A DNA stretch of 64,000 nt from Streptomyces sp. NRRL F-6492. GTDB lineage: Bacteria; Actinomycetota; Actinomycetes; Streptomycetales; Streptomycetaceae. The notes below the pieces were generated by a model. The model ran no database searches and had not been told where the DNA came from. It saw only the letters and a list, made by a program, of their open reading frames with translations. The stretch lies in NCBI RefSeq assembly GCF_001280125.1, contig NZ_LGEG01000204.1:1-64000 (forward strand), written 5' to 3'. Both the position numbers and the translations under genes were made by a program. This document shows, in pieces, positions 17,446 to 26,917 of this stretch (within the stretch, counting starts at the first letter, position 1; every line of letters begins with the position of its first letter).

Positions 17446-18139
17446 GACCCGCGTCCCGGTGAGCCGCGCGCACCGGGACGCGGGCGTGCCGCCGCTTCCA
17501 CTACACCAGTGGCACGCCCTGCCCCGTGGCCTCGTCTGCCGGACCGGCCCGTATCGACGCGTCGGCTGCGGTCTTTCGGTTGCGGTCTGCCTTCGGTCGG
17601 CTGGGCGGCGGCGTTCTTCATACGTTCGACGGTGAGCAGGGCTTCGGAGAACACCTCCAGGAGGGTGTTCACCACACCGTCCTGGTGTCGGCGGATCCGG
17701 GCCGGCTCCAGCCCGCAAGTGTCCGCGTCGTACGACTCCCCCTGATGCCGCTCCTCCTTTGCCGACTGGTGAAGCCACCGCGCGAGCGACCCAGGCCCAC
17801 GCCGCCAGTTTCAGCGGCACGTCCCGCCGCTCCTCGCCCTCGCCGTCACCGCCGAGGACGACATCTCGACCTGCTTCCCCTGGTCGGGGCCAGGTGCCCT
17901 GCGCGTTCGTAGAACCGGCGGGCGGCGGTGCAGCGCATCGTCCGCTTGACCGCCTGGCCCACCAGGGCCTTCGACCACACCTACCGATCCCGCCTCGGCG
18001 TCGGCACGGGCCTTCGGAGCTCGCCGTTGTAGTGCCCTCGGGCGCCGGCTGGTGGAACTCGCCTCGAAGATGCAGGTCAACGGGAGGCTTTCTTCGCAGG
18101 GTGGTGTTGCAGATCACTCGAAAAAACGGAACTCATACT

Positions 18140-18153
18140 GTCACTTGTGTGAC
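18140..18153 (+). promoter_or_regulatory. Inverted repeat upstream of the RHS gene
   Basis: GTCAC-TTGT-GTGAC, a 5-bp inverted repeat in an AT-rich stretch 88 bp before the RHS start. It may be an operator or part of the promoter; no cognate regulator gene is adjacent. Confidence 0.45.
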
Positions 18154-18240
18154 CTATGTGAAGTCTTTGCCCTTTTTCCGCAGGTACTTTTACGACCGCA
18201 CCACAAGACGGTGCGTCAGAAACTGTGAGACAGAGGAAGT

Positions 18241-21200
18241 ATGACGATCCATATACCCGCTCCGCAGGAGCGGGACCGGCCATGGACCGGGAGAAGCCTG
18301 CGGCACATCGCGGGTGGTCTCGCCCTGGCCCTGGCCATCAGCATGCTGGACAGCGCCGGCTCCGCCGTGGCCCAGACCCAGCAGGCGCCCATGGCCGAAC
18401 CCAAGCCCCAGGCGGTGACGCAGGCGGCCGACATCGCGTCGGCGCGCGTGGCGGCGAAGCTGTCCGGCAAGCGGGTCGAGGCGCTCTCCGAGCGGACCGA
18501 GACCTCGACGACCTGGGCCAACAAGGACGGCTCGCTCACCACCGAGCTGGCCGCCGGGCCGGTGCGATTCCAGGACCCCGCCACGGGGACCTGGCGCGGC
18601 GTCGACGTCGACCTGGCCGCCCAGGCCGACGGTTCGGTCGCCGCCAAGGCGCACCCGGCCGGGCTGAGGCTGTCGGGCAAGAAGGGCGTCAAGGCGTCCT
18701 CGCTGCGTGCGGCGCAGGCCGCTCCCGCCACCGATCTGGTCACCCTGGGCACGGGTGAGGAGCAGATCACGCTGCAGTGGCGCGGCGGACTGCCCGCGCC
18801 CGAGCTGGACGGCACGCGCGCCACCTACGTGAACGCGGTGCCCGGCGCGGACGTGGTGGTCGAGGCCACTCGTACCGGTTTCGAGCAGTTCGTCGAGCTC
18901 AAGGCCAAGCCCGCCACCGACGGCTTCTCCTACACCCTGCCGCTGAAGACCAAGGGCCTGAAGGTCGAGCAGCAGGCCGACGGCAGTGTGCTGTTCACCG
19001 ACAAGAAGTCGAAGAAGACCGCGACGATGCCGGCCCCGGTGATGTGGGACGCCACGGTGGACCCCGTCTCGGGTGAGCACACCCGCCGGGTCAAGGTCGC
19101 GATGAAGGTCGTCAAGACCAAGGGCGGGGTGGACCTGGTCGTCACCCCGGACGCGAAGTTCCTCGCGGATCCGGCCACGAAGTACCCGGTGACGGTCGAT
19201 CCCTCGACCTCCAACCTGGGCAACATCTTCGACACCTACGTCCAGCAGGGCGAGACCGTCGACTGGTCCAACGACGTCGAGCTCGACCTGGGCAACCCCG
19301 GTACGAAGAACGGTGACGGCACCTGGCGCACGGCCCGTTCCTTCATCACCTGGAACACCGCGCCGGTCTCCGACGCCCTGGTCTCCAGCGCCACCCTGAG
19401 CCTGTGGAACTTCCACTCCGGCAACACCGACTGCACCGCGCAGCCGTGGGAGGTGTGGACGGCGAACAACGCCTCCACCGCCTCGCGCTGGACGAACCAG
19501 CCGTCCATGGTGACCAAGATGGCCACCTCCACCCAGACCAAGGGAAGCCCGAACTGCTCGGCGCAGCCCGACGGGTGGATCAACGCCGACGTCACCAGCC
19601 TGGTCCAGCACTGGGCGAACAACAAGTGGTCCCACGCCGGCATGGGTCTCAAGGCGACGGACGAGAACGACGCCAAGGAGTGGAAGCGGGTCAACTCCGC
19701 CAACGCCTCCTCCAACGTCCCCAAGCTGACGGTCACCTACAACTACCGGCCGCGCACCGGCACCAAGCAGGAGGCCGGTCCGCCGTTCTTCTCCTACGGC
19801 GGCGCCTACACCGTCAACACCCTCACCCCGACGCTGCGCGACACCTTCGTCGACGTCAACGGTGACAAGGTCAACGGCACCTTCCAGATCTTCGACGCCG
19901 TCACCGACACGCAGGTCGGCAACGTCATCGTCTCCCCCTGGGTGAGCTCCGGCCAGGTCGCCTCCGTGACCGTCCCGGCCGGCGTGCTCACCAACGGCAA
20001 GACGTACAAGTTCCGCACCAACCCCTACGACGGGGCCCACTACAACCTGGGCTGGTCCGCGTGGAAGACCTTCACGGTCGACACCACCGCGCCCTCCGCC
20101 CCCACCGGCGTGACCTCGACCGACTACCCGTCCAGCGCCTGGGTCAAGGGCGCAGGCCAGGCAGGCGTCTTCACCGTCACCCCCAACGGCACCGACCACA
20201 ACTGGCTCGAGTGGTCACTCGACGGCGTGACCTGGACCAAGGTCGCCACCGGCGGCACGAGCGGCGCCAAAGCCCTCTCCGTCGCCCCGCCCAAGGACGG
20301 CACCCACACCCTGCAGGTCCGCTCGGTCGACAAGGCCGACAACAAGTCCGAGGCGATCGAGTACACCTTCCACGCCGGTCCCGGTGGCTTCGTCCAGCCG
20401 AGCGAGGGCGAGCGCACCGCCCGCCGTCTGTCCCTCGTGGCGGACGCGGACGGCGCCAAGTACGACAAGGTGTCCTTCTCCTGGCGTCGTTCCGAGGCCG
20501 ACGCGTGGACGGTCATCCCCGCGGGTGACGTCACCTCCGGCGGCACCCCGCTGACCGCGTGGCCCGTCCCGATGACCGGCGGCAAGAACGCCCCGCTCGT
20601 CTGGAACACCACCGACACGGTCAACCCCGACGGCACCGTCCAGATCAAGGCCGACTTCACCGGCCCCGGCGGCAGCGGCACCACCCAGCCGCTGACCGTC
20701 GTCGTCGACCGCGGTGCCTCCGGTGCCGCGTCCGACGACATCGGCCCCGGTTCTCTGAACCTCCTCACCGGCGACTACACCCTCTCCGCCACCGATGCGT
20801 CCGCGTTCGACCTCGGTGTCTCGCGGACCGCCTCCTCCCGCATGCCCGACCAGGGCGCCAAGCAGGAGGGCCAGGCGGCGATCTTCGGCAAGGAGTGGGT
20901 CGCGGGAACGGCGGCCGAGGAGGAGGAGTCCGACTACTCCCACATCCGCAAGGTCTCCGACACCGCGGTCGACGTGGTGCTCGCCGAGGGCGAGGCGGTC
21001 CACTTCACGGCCAACGCCGCGAAGAACGGCTGGATCCCCGAGCCCGGCTCCGAGGTGCTCACCCTGAAGGGCTCCACCTCCGGCTCGTTCACCCTCTCGG
21101 ACACCGAGGGCAATGTCACCGAGTTCACCAAGCCGGATGCCACCGCCACCACCTGGCCGGTCTCCAGCACGCTGCTCGACGGCATGAACAACTCGGCCAC

Positions 21201-24200
21201 CACCGTCGTGTCCGAGACCGTGACCGTGGACGGCAAGAAGCTGGTTCGCCCGAAGAAGGTCATCGCCCCCAACTCCGCCGCCTCGGCCGCGGCCTGCACG
21301 GCGGACTCGACCACCAAGGGCTGCCGCGTCGTCGAGTACGTGTACGCGACCACGACGTCCGCCACCACCACCACGTACGGTGACTACAGCGGCCAGGTCA
21401 AGGAGATCCGCCTCTGGGCGACCGATCCCGGCGCCACCAGCGCGACGGCCAAGCCCGTGCAGTCCTACGCCTATGACGCCTCCGGGCGACTGCGCGAGGC
21501 GTGGAACCCGCAGATCGTGCCCGCGCTGAAGACGGCGTACGACTACGACGCCGCAGGCCGCGTCACGAGCCTCACCCCCGCCGGCGAGCTGCCGTGGGTC
21601 TTCACCTACGGCAAGGCGGGCACCAGCTCGGCCTCCGGTGACGGCATGCTCCTCAAGGCGGCCCGGGGGGCGCTCAAGCAGGGCACCCCGGACGTCGTCG
21701 AGGGACAGGCCGCGACGAGCGTCGTCTACGAGGTGCCCCTGACGGGCGGCTCCGCTCCCTACGCCATGGCTCCGGCCCAGGTGCGCAACTGGGGCCAGAC
21801 CGACGCACCGACCGATGCCACCGCCGTCTTCCCCGCCGACGCGGTTCCCACCGGCCACGCCGGTTCCGCCCTGGGCGCCAGTGACTACCAGCGTGCCGCC
21901 GTGCACTACCTGGGCGTCTCCGGCCGCGAGGTCAACTCCGCCATCCCCGGCGGACACATCAGCACCAGCGAATACGACCGTTTCGGCAACGCCGTACGGG
22001 AACTGTCACCGGGAAACCGCGCCGTCGCCCTCGGCCTCACCGACAGCGACCGCGCCACCCAGGCTCAGCTGGGCATCGCCCAGCTGACCTCCGCCGAGCG
22101 CGCCGACCTGCTGGCGAACCGCTCCGTCTACAACGACTCCGGCACCCGGGAGCTGGAAGAGTTCGGTCCGCTGCGCCGGATCGACCTCACCGCCGACCTC
22201 AAGGACGGCACGAACACCCTGGTCCCCGCGGGCTCCTCGGTGACCGCGCGTTCCTGGACGGTCAAGGAGTTCGACGCGGGCCGGCCCACGGACGGCACGG
22301 CAAAGGTCAAGGACCAGGTCACCAGGGTCACCACCGGCGCACAGGTGCGCGAGCACCCCGGTGTGCAGGGTGAGACCCGCCAGGTGCAGACCGTCTTCGA
22401 CTGGGCCAAGGGCCTTGCCGTCAAGACCGTCCAGGACCCCGGCGGCCTGGCGCTGACCACGGAGACCCAGTACGACGCTCAGGGCCGTGTCGTCAAGCAG
22501 CTGCCGCCCGGTGCCACGGGGACGGACGCGGCGACGCGGGTGAGCACCTACTGGTCCGCCACCGGCACCGGCACCTGCCAGGGCCGGCCCGAGTGGGCCG
22601 ATCTGCTGTGCTCGACCGGCCCGGCCGGTACGGTCACCGGCAGCTCGCAGCCCAAGGAACTGCCCACCACGGTCACCGAGTACGACCGCTGGGGCAATGC
22701 CGCCACGGTCACCGAGACCGCGAACGGCGTCACCCGCACCACGGTCACCTCCCACGACTCCGCGGGCCGGGCGACCGCGGTGAAGGTCACCGGCGGCCTG
22801 GGCCAGGGCGTGCCGGAGACCACCACCGAGTACGACCCGGCCACGGGACAGGTGGTCAAGACGGTTTCCCCCACCGCCGGCACCATCACCAAGGCGTTCG
22901 ACAAGCTCGGCCGCCTGATCTCCTACACCGACGCCGACGGCGGCACCACGAAGACCGAGTACGACCTCCTGAGCCGTCCGGTGAAGGTGTCCGACTCGGT
23001 GCCGTCCACGGTCACGTACACCTACGACCACGCGGCCGAACCGCGCGGTCTGGCCACCAGGACCACCGACTCCGTCGCGGGCGTCTTCCAGGCCGCCTAC
23101 GACGCGGACGGCTCCGTCCGTACGGAGAAGCTGCCCGGCGGCTACACCCTCACCCTCGACGAGGACACCACCGGTTCGCCCTCCTCCCGTGTCTACACGC
23201 GGGACAGTGACGGAACCCTCGTCTACTCCGACACCGTGGACGAGTCCGTCCACGGCCAGGTCACCGCACACTCCGGCTGGTCGGAGCAGAACTACCGCTA
23301 CGACCGGATCGGGCGTCTGACCAAGGTCGAGGACACCGCGGACGGCATCTGCACCCGCCGCGACTACACCTTCGACGCGCGTACCAACCGCACCTCGCTC
23401 ACCACGGCGGCCGGTGCCGCCGGCGCCGACTGCCCCACCACGGGAGGCACCACCACCAGCCACACCTACGACAGCGCCGACCGCCTCGTCGACGCGGGCT
23501 ACACCTACGACGCCTACGGCCGTACGACGGCGCTTCCCGGTCACGGAAGCCTCGCCTACTACGCCAACGACCTCGCCTACCAGCAGACCGCGAACGGCAG
23601 CCGGCAGACCTGGCAGCTGGACGCCGCACTGCGCTACCGCTCGTTCACGACCGCGACGGGCTCGGGCACCACCTGGACCCAGACCGGTTCCAAGGTCAAC
23701 CACTACGGTGACGACGGCGACAGCCCGCGATGGGTGACCGAGGACACCGCCGGGACGCTGTCGCGCAACGTCGAGTCGACCGGCGGTGACCTCGCGGCCA
23801 CGACGAGCAAGACCGGCGACACCACTTTGCAGCTGACCACCATCCACGGCGACGTCGCGCTCCAGCTTCCCCTGGACACGAGCAAGGCCCCCGTGGCACT
23901 GGACGCCGACGAGTACGGCAACGCCCGCACCGGCCAGCCGGCGGCCCGCTACAGCTGGCTGGGTGGCAAGCAGCGTTCGTCCGAGACCCTGACCGGGCTC
24001 ATGCTCATGGGCGTGCGCCTGTACAACCCCGTCAGCGGACGGTTCCTGTCGGCCGACCCCGTATACGGGGGCAACGCGAACGCCTACGAGTACGTCAACG
24101 GCGATCCGGTCAACCGCTACGACCTCGACGGCAAGTGGGGGTGGTTCAAGAAGAAGTGGAACAGCTTCAAGAAGAGCTCGGTGGGCCGCCACATTCGCAG

Positions 24201-24570
24201 GCACCGCAAGTTCTACGGCTGGGCGGCCGCGGCGGGCATCGGCGTCCTCGGCGCCGCGTGCATCGCGGCGACCGCGGGAATCTGCGCCGGAGCGGGCGGC
24301 CTGATCATCGGCGCGGCGATCGGCGCCGGCGGAGGAATGGCCAACTACCGCATCGGTACGGCACGCCGCACACGTGGCGGCTACGCCCGCAGCGGGGCCT
24401 ACGGCGCCGCCGCGGCCTTCCTGCCCGGCTCCTGGGCCCGGATGCGGCAGGTCGGCACCCCGCAGAGCGCGCGCCGGTGGATGGACACGTTCCGTCGTGA
24501 GAAGAGCTACGGCAAGCGTCGCGCCAAGGTGAACCAGCACTGGGGCTTCGGCACCCGCTGGATCCGCTGA
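18241..24570 (+). CDS. Secreted RHS/YD-repeat protein with separate C-terminal tip (polymorphic-toxin type)
   Basis: This is a 2109-residue protein; GAGGAAG lies directly before the ATG. A signal or anchor segment (HIAGGLALALAISMLDSAGSAVA) is followed by a DNRLRE-type cell-wall-associated domain (about residues 330-500, with SSATLSLWNFHSG and WTNQPS). Ig/FN3-like segments come next (to about 860), and YD repeats from about 1075 (YAYDASGRLREAWNPQ) to 1900. The RHS core box GLMLMGVRLYNPVSGRFLSADPV starts at residue 1920. The conserved end NRYDLDGKW at about 1957-1965 is followed by a 144-residue tip. The tip has a basic helix, a Gly/Ala-rich hydrophobic stretch (AAAAGIGVLGAACIAATAGICAGAGG) and a basic tail. 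In this family such tips are toxins. No nuclease or other enzyme motif is visible, so a membrane-active or translocation role is possible. Confidence 0.9.
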   Translation: MTIHIPAPQERDRPWTGRSLRHIAGGLALALAISMLDSAGSAVAQTQQAPMAEPKPQAVTQAADIASARVAAKLSGKRVEALSERTETSTTWANKDGSLTTELAAGPVRFQDPATGTWRGVDVDLAAQADGSVAAKAHPAGLRLSGKKGVKASSLRAAQAAPATDLVTLGTGEEQITLQWRGGLPAPELDGTRATYVNAVPGADVVVEATRTGFEQFVELKAKPATDGFSYTLPLKTKGLKVEQQADGSVLFTDKKSKKTATMPAPVMWDATVDPVSGEHTRRVKVAMKVVKTKGGVDLVVTPDAKFLADPATKYPVTVDPSTSNLGNIFDTYVQQGETVDWSNDVELDLGNPGTKNGDGTWRTARSFITWNTAPVSDALVSSATLSLWNFHSGNTDCTAQPWEVWTANNASTASRWTNQPSMVTKMATSTQTKGSPNCSAQPDGWINADVTSLVQHWANNKWSHAGMGLKATDENDAKEWKRVNSANASSNVPKLTVTYNYRPRTGTKQEAGPPFFSYGGAYTVNTLTPTLRDTFVDVNGDKVNGTFQIFDAVTDTQVGNVIVSPWVSSGQVASVTVPAGVLTNGKTYKFRTNPYDGAHYNLGWSAWKTFTVDTTAPSAPTGVTSTDYPSSAWVKGAGQAGVFTVTPNGTDHNWLEWSLDGVTWTKVATGGTSGAKALSVAPPKDGTHTLQVRSVDKADNKSEAIEYTFHAGPGGFVQPSEGERTARRLSLVADADGAKYDKVSFSWRRSEADAWTVIPAGDVTSGGTPLTAWPVPMTGGKNAPLVWNTTDTVNPDGTVQIKADFTGPGGSGTTQPLTVVVDRGASGAASDDIGPGSLNLLTGDYTLSATDASAFDLGVSRTASSRMPDQGAKQEGQAAIFGKEWVAGTAAEEEESDYSHIRKVSDTAVDVVLAEGEAVHFTANAAKNGWIPEPGSEVLTLKGSTSGSFTLSDTEGNVTEFTKPDATATTWPVSSTLLDGMNNSATTVVSETVTVDGKKLVRPKKVIAPNSAASAAACTADSTTKGCRVVEYVYATTTSATTTTYGDYSGQVKEIRLWATDPGATSATAKPVQSYAYDASGRLREAWNPQIVPALKTAYDYDAAGRVTSLTPAGELPWVFTYGKAGTSSASGDGMLLKAARGALKQGTPDVVEGQAATSVVYEVPLTGGSAPYAMAPAQVRNWGQTDAPTDATAVFPADAVPTGHAGSALGASDYQRAAVHYLGVSGREVNSAIPGGHISTSEYDRFGNAVRELSPGNRAVALGLTDSDRATQAQLGIAQLTSAERADLLANRSVYNDSGTRELEEFGPLRRIDLTADLKDGTNTLVPAGSSVTARSWTVKEFDAGRPTDGTAKVKDQVTRVTTGAQVREHPGVQGETRQVQTVFDWAKGLAVKTVQDPGGLALTTETQYDAQGRVVKQLPPGATGTDAATRVSTYWSATGTGTCQGRPEWADLLCSTGPAGTVTGSSQPKELPTTVTEYDRWGNAATVTETANGVTRTTVTSHDSAGRATAVKVTGGLGQGVPETTTEYDPATGQVVKTVSPTAGTITKAFDKLGRLISYTDADGGTTKTEYDLLSRPVKVSDSVPSTVTYTYDHAAEPRGLATRTTDSVAGVFQAAYDADGSVRTEKLPGGYTLTLDEDTTGSPSSRVYTRDSDGTLVYSDTVDESVHGQVTAHSGWSEQNYRYDRIGRLTKVEDTADGICTRRDYTFDARTNRTSLTTAAGAAGADCPTTGGTTTSHTYDSADRLVDAGYTYDAYGRTTALPGHGSLAYYANDLAYQQTANGSRQTWQLDAALRYRSFTTATGSGTTWTQTGSKVNHYGDDGDSPRWVTEDTAGTLSRNVESTGGDLAATTSKTGDTTLQLTTIHGDVALQLPLDTSKAPVALDADEYGNARTGQPAARYSWLGGKQRSSETLTGLMLMGVRLYNPVSGRFLSADPVYGGNANAYEYVNGDPVNRYDLDGKWGWFKKKWNSFKKSSVGRHIRRHRKFYGWAAAAGIGVLGAACIAATAGICAGAGGLIIGAAIGAGGGMANYRIGTARRTRGGYARSGAYGAAAAFLPGSWARMRQVGTPQSARRWMDTFRREKSYGKRRAKVNQHWGFGTRWIR

Positions 24571-24585
24571 CCACGCGTGGTGAAA

Positions 24586-24625
24586 CCCTGGTGGGGTCCC
24601 GGAGACATCCGGGACCCCACCAGGG
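24586..24625 (+). terminator. Strong hairpin between the RHS gene and the small membrane protein gene
   Basis: A perfect 17-bp stem (CCCTGGTGGGGTCCCGG paired with its complement) closes a 6-nt loop (AGACAT), 16 nt after the RHS stop. No T-tract follows. It should cut most RHS transcripts before the next gene. Confidence 0.85.
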
Positions 24626-24672
24626 GCGTACAGCAGGAACGACCAAGCACAACGGAAAGGTGAAGTGCGCAG

Positions 24673-24909
24673 ATGGCAGAAGAGCACGGCTCTGTCACCC
24701 CCTCGAAATCCCTCGGCATGGTCCTTGCCGCCGACCGGTTCATGAACACGCCCCGAGGCATCGTGCTCATGTCTTTCCTCGTCATCGTCACAGGCTTCCT
24801 CTTTCCCCCGAAGAGCCTGATCATCGGTGCCGTGATCATGGCCTTCTGGATCGCCGTCGGTCTCACCGGCAAGCGGCACGAGAAGCGCCGCTCTCGAAAC
24901 TCGCGCTGA
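24673..24909 (+). CDS. Small two-helix membrane protein, candidate immunity protein
   Basis: This 78-residue protein has two predicted membrane helices (GIVLMSFLVIVTGFLF, about residues 29-44, and LIIGAVIMAFWIAVGLTG, about 49-66) and a basic tail (KRHEKRRSRNSR). GGAAAGGTGAAG precedes the ATG. Genes directly after an RHS tip usually encode immunity proteins, and its membrane nature matches a hydrophobic tip. The function is inferred from position only. It lies 102 bp after the RHS stop, beyond a strong hairpin, so it may also have its own promoter. Confidence 0.75.
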   Translation: MAEEHGSVTPSKSLGMVLAADRFMNTPRGIVLMSFLVIVTGFLFPPKSLIIGAVIMAFWIAVGLTGKRHEKRRSRNSR

Positions 24910-24937
24910 CAGAACGAGAAGAGGTCCGCTGAGGATC

Positions 24938-25389
24938 TTCGGAGTGGTCACCGATCGGGTGACGGCCGGGGCTGGACAGCAGGCGTGGCCTTCGGGCAGT
25001 GATGCGAGATGTCTGACGTCTCCACCACTTCGACCGGAGGCCTCGTTGGTCCCCCACCCCGCCGCACGCGCTTGTGGAGTGGTTCACGATCCCGATCGTC
25101 ACCCGCGAGGGTGACCGCCGGTGCACGTCGCGGCCCTCGCGACGCGCCGTCATCGCCCTGGTCCGCCCGCGCGAGCACACCCAGGGCGTGATCAAGCTTT
25201 TCGCTTCGAGGGCACCGTCCCTGGCACAGGCCCTGCGCCGGGCGCGCCCCGAGTACGTCCTGGTGGACGGCACGGAGTGAACGTCCAGGCCGTCACCGAT
25301 CCCGCCGGCGAGTTCATCTGGTACTCACCCGCGCTGCCCGGCCGCACGGTCGACATCACCGCTGCCCGCGCCCACCGCATCGTCATTGG
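24938..25389 (+). mobile_element. Decayed IS5-type transposase with internal deletions
   Basis: After a 5' end block shared with 17325-17445, the frames read LVPHPAARA, then (shifted) LVEWFTIPIVTREGDRRC, RRAVIALVRPREHT, RAPSLAQALRRARPEYVLVDGT and VNVQAVTDPAGEFIWYSPALPGRT, in the order of IS5-type transposases. About 27 residues are missing after REHT. A stop and a deletion follow VDGT, and the catalytic C-terminus is lost. It is not functional. Confidence 0.75.
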
Positions 25390-25726
25390 GCGACGGCGGA
25401 GTGGATCACGGCGCGGACCCGTTCACGCAGGCCCACCAGCCCGTGACCGGGGGGCGCGGGGTGCGCGGCCGGCATGCCGGAGGCGTTGACGGCCTCGATG
25501 ACGGTGGCGGTGGACCGTAGTCGATGCGGATGGTGACCGGTGCGCCCCAGGCGTGCTCGTGGGCATGGGTCAGGCCTTCCCGGACGAGGCGGTGGAGGGC
25601 CGGGACCGCGTGCGGGAGGTCGTGGCGCGGGTGGATGAGCGTGGCGACGAGCCGGTCCACGAACACCGGCTGATGGTGGGCACCCGCTACCGCGCACCGA
25701 CTCGTAGGGAGGATCGGCGGCCGCAC
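25383..25726 (-). pseudogene. Remnant of a two-component sensor kinase (HATPase end)
   Basis: One frame reads AVPALHRLVREGLTHAHEHAWGAPVTIRIDYG, the N-box region of NarL-type sensor kinases. After a frameshift near 25520, another reads TVIEAVNASGMPAA...GHGLVGLRERVRA, the matching G-box and end. The dimerisation and sensor parts are missing and no response regulator is adjacent. Confidence 0.7.
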
Positions 25727-25751
25727 CCAGGACGATCTCGGTCGCCCCGGG

Positions 25752-26174
25752 TCATCCGAGGAAGCTCAACCGCACCTGACGGTTCGCGTTGTCGACGTTC
25801 GTGTCCACCAGGCACACCGACTGCCACGTCCCGAGGGCCAGCTCCCCGCCGATCACGGGAAGTGTCGCGTGCGGCGGGACGAGGGCCGGCAGGACGTGGT
25901 CGCGGCCGTGGCCCCGGGATCCGTGGCGGTGCTGCCAGCGTTCGTCGGCGGGGAGGAGGCGGTGGAGGGCCGTCAGGAGGTCGTCGTCGCTGCCCGCCCC
26001 CGTCTCGATCAGCGCGATCCCCGTGGTCGCGTGGGGCGCGAAGACGTTGAGGAGTCCGTCCCGGCCCTGCGCGACCTCCGTCAGGAAGGCGGCGCACTCC
26101 CGGGTCAGGTCGTGGACCGTCTCCGACGATCCGGTGGTGACGTCCAGGGTGCGGGTCTCGAATCCGTGGCTCAT
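25752..26174 (-). CDS. YjbQ family protein (secondary thiamine-phosphate synthase-like)
   Basis: This 140-residue protein matches the UPF0047/YjbQ family: GLLNVFAPHATTGIALIETG, a central HRHGSRGHGRDHVLPALVPPHATLPVIGGELALGTWQSVCLVDTNVDNANRQVRLSFLG and the normal length. The conserved His and Glu cluster is intact. Weak thiamine-phosphate synthase activity has been reported for some members; the true role is unsettled. GGAG sits before the ATG at 26174. It is a single gene. Confidence 0.92.
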   Translation of the reverse strand: MSHGFETRTLDVTTGSSETVHDLTRECAAFLTEVAQGRDGLLNVFAPHATTGIALIETGAGSDDDLLTALHRLLPADERWQHRHGSRGHGRDHVLPALVPPHATLPVIGGELALGTWQSVCLVDTNVDNANRQVRLSFLG

Positions 26175-26245
26175 GGCTCCATGGTGGCCGACCTGGCGGT
26201 TCTCTCGAACTCTCCACGCGGGCGGCTCCGGGACCGCCGCCCCCG

Positions 26246-26917
26246 TCACCTCGGCGGCAGGGGCGCGAAGCCGCCCCGGAGGGTGGTCAGGCCGCCGTCG
26301 GGGGCCGTCAGGGTGATGCCGTACGTGTCGGACGAGGCGTCCCGTACCCCCTCGGAGTGGTTGTACTGGGCGGCGAAGACGTGCGGGCCCGGCGGTAGCG
26401 TGCGGCCCTCCTTGAGGGTCCAGCGGTAGACCAGGGAGCCCGGCTCCTCGGTCACCGTCGTGGTGAAGTCGTCGGCGGGGCGGGTGCGCCAGTGGCCGGT
26501 GCTCACGACGCCGGCGGTGCGGGCGATCCGCAGTTCGACGACGAGGCCCGTGACGGGCGATCCGGTCGTCACGCCGAGGTCGCTCTGCGCCCACCAGCGG
26601 TTGCTGCCGGGGTTGACCGTGCCGGTCGCCCGTGCCGCCGGGCCGGGGGCGGGCAGGGCGGTGGGGGTGCTTGCGGGGGGCGTCGGGCGGTCGGTCGACG
26701 CCGTGGTCGTGATTCCTGCCAGACCCACCGCCCCGGCGACCGCCGCCGTCACCGCCGCGACCGCCGCCCAGCGGCGGCCGGTCCATCCGGCCGGGGGACG
26801 CGGCCGGGCCACGGGCGCGGCGAGGCCGCGTTCCACCCGGGCCAGGATGCGGGCGCGGTCGGGCCGGTGGGCGAGTGCCGCCTCGCGCAGCTCGTGGCGG
26901 AGCCGTGTGTCGTCCAT
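26246..26917 (-). CDS. Membrane-anchored partner protein of an ECF sigma factor
   Basis: A 223-residue protein whose ATG overlaps the sigma factor stop (ATGA), so the two are translationally coupled. A cytoplasmic segment of about 50 residues precedes one membrane helix (WAAVAAVTAAVAGAVGLAGI, about residues 50-70), a Pro/Thr-rich linker and an extracellular beta-rich domain. The zinc anti-sigma motif (HxxxCxxC) is absent. By position and topology it is a likely anti-sigma or signal-sensing partner, but this is inference. Confidence 0.75.
   Translation of the reverse strand: MDDTRLRHELREAALAHRPDRARILARVERGLAAPVARPRPPAGWTGRRWAAVAAVTAAVAGAVGLAGITTTASTDRPTPPASTPTALPAPGPAARATGTVNPGSNRWWAQSDLGVTTGSPVTGLVVELRIARTAGVVSTGHWRTRPADDFTTTVTEEPGSLVYRWTLKEGRTLPPGPHVFAAQYNHSEGVRDASSDTYGITLTAPDGGLTTLRGGFAPLPPR

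Larger units (their letters stand above)
17286..18240. other. Long gap of decayed sequence before the RHS gene
   Basis: Frames here change register often and none has both a start signal and a known family. On the minus strand, pieces such as RRFYERAGHLAP (about 17920) and VVNTLLEVFSEALLTVERMKNA (about 17650) look like bits of former proteins. The last 130 bp are AT-rich and hold the promoter of the RHS gene. Confidence 0.5.

Noticed and set aside
18190..20199. 669-codon minus-strand frame opposite the RHS gene
   Set aside because: It is rich in Gly, Arg, Val and Leu as expected for antisense of a GC-rich gene, with no domain or start signal; the RHS gene explains the region.
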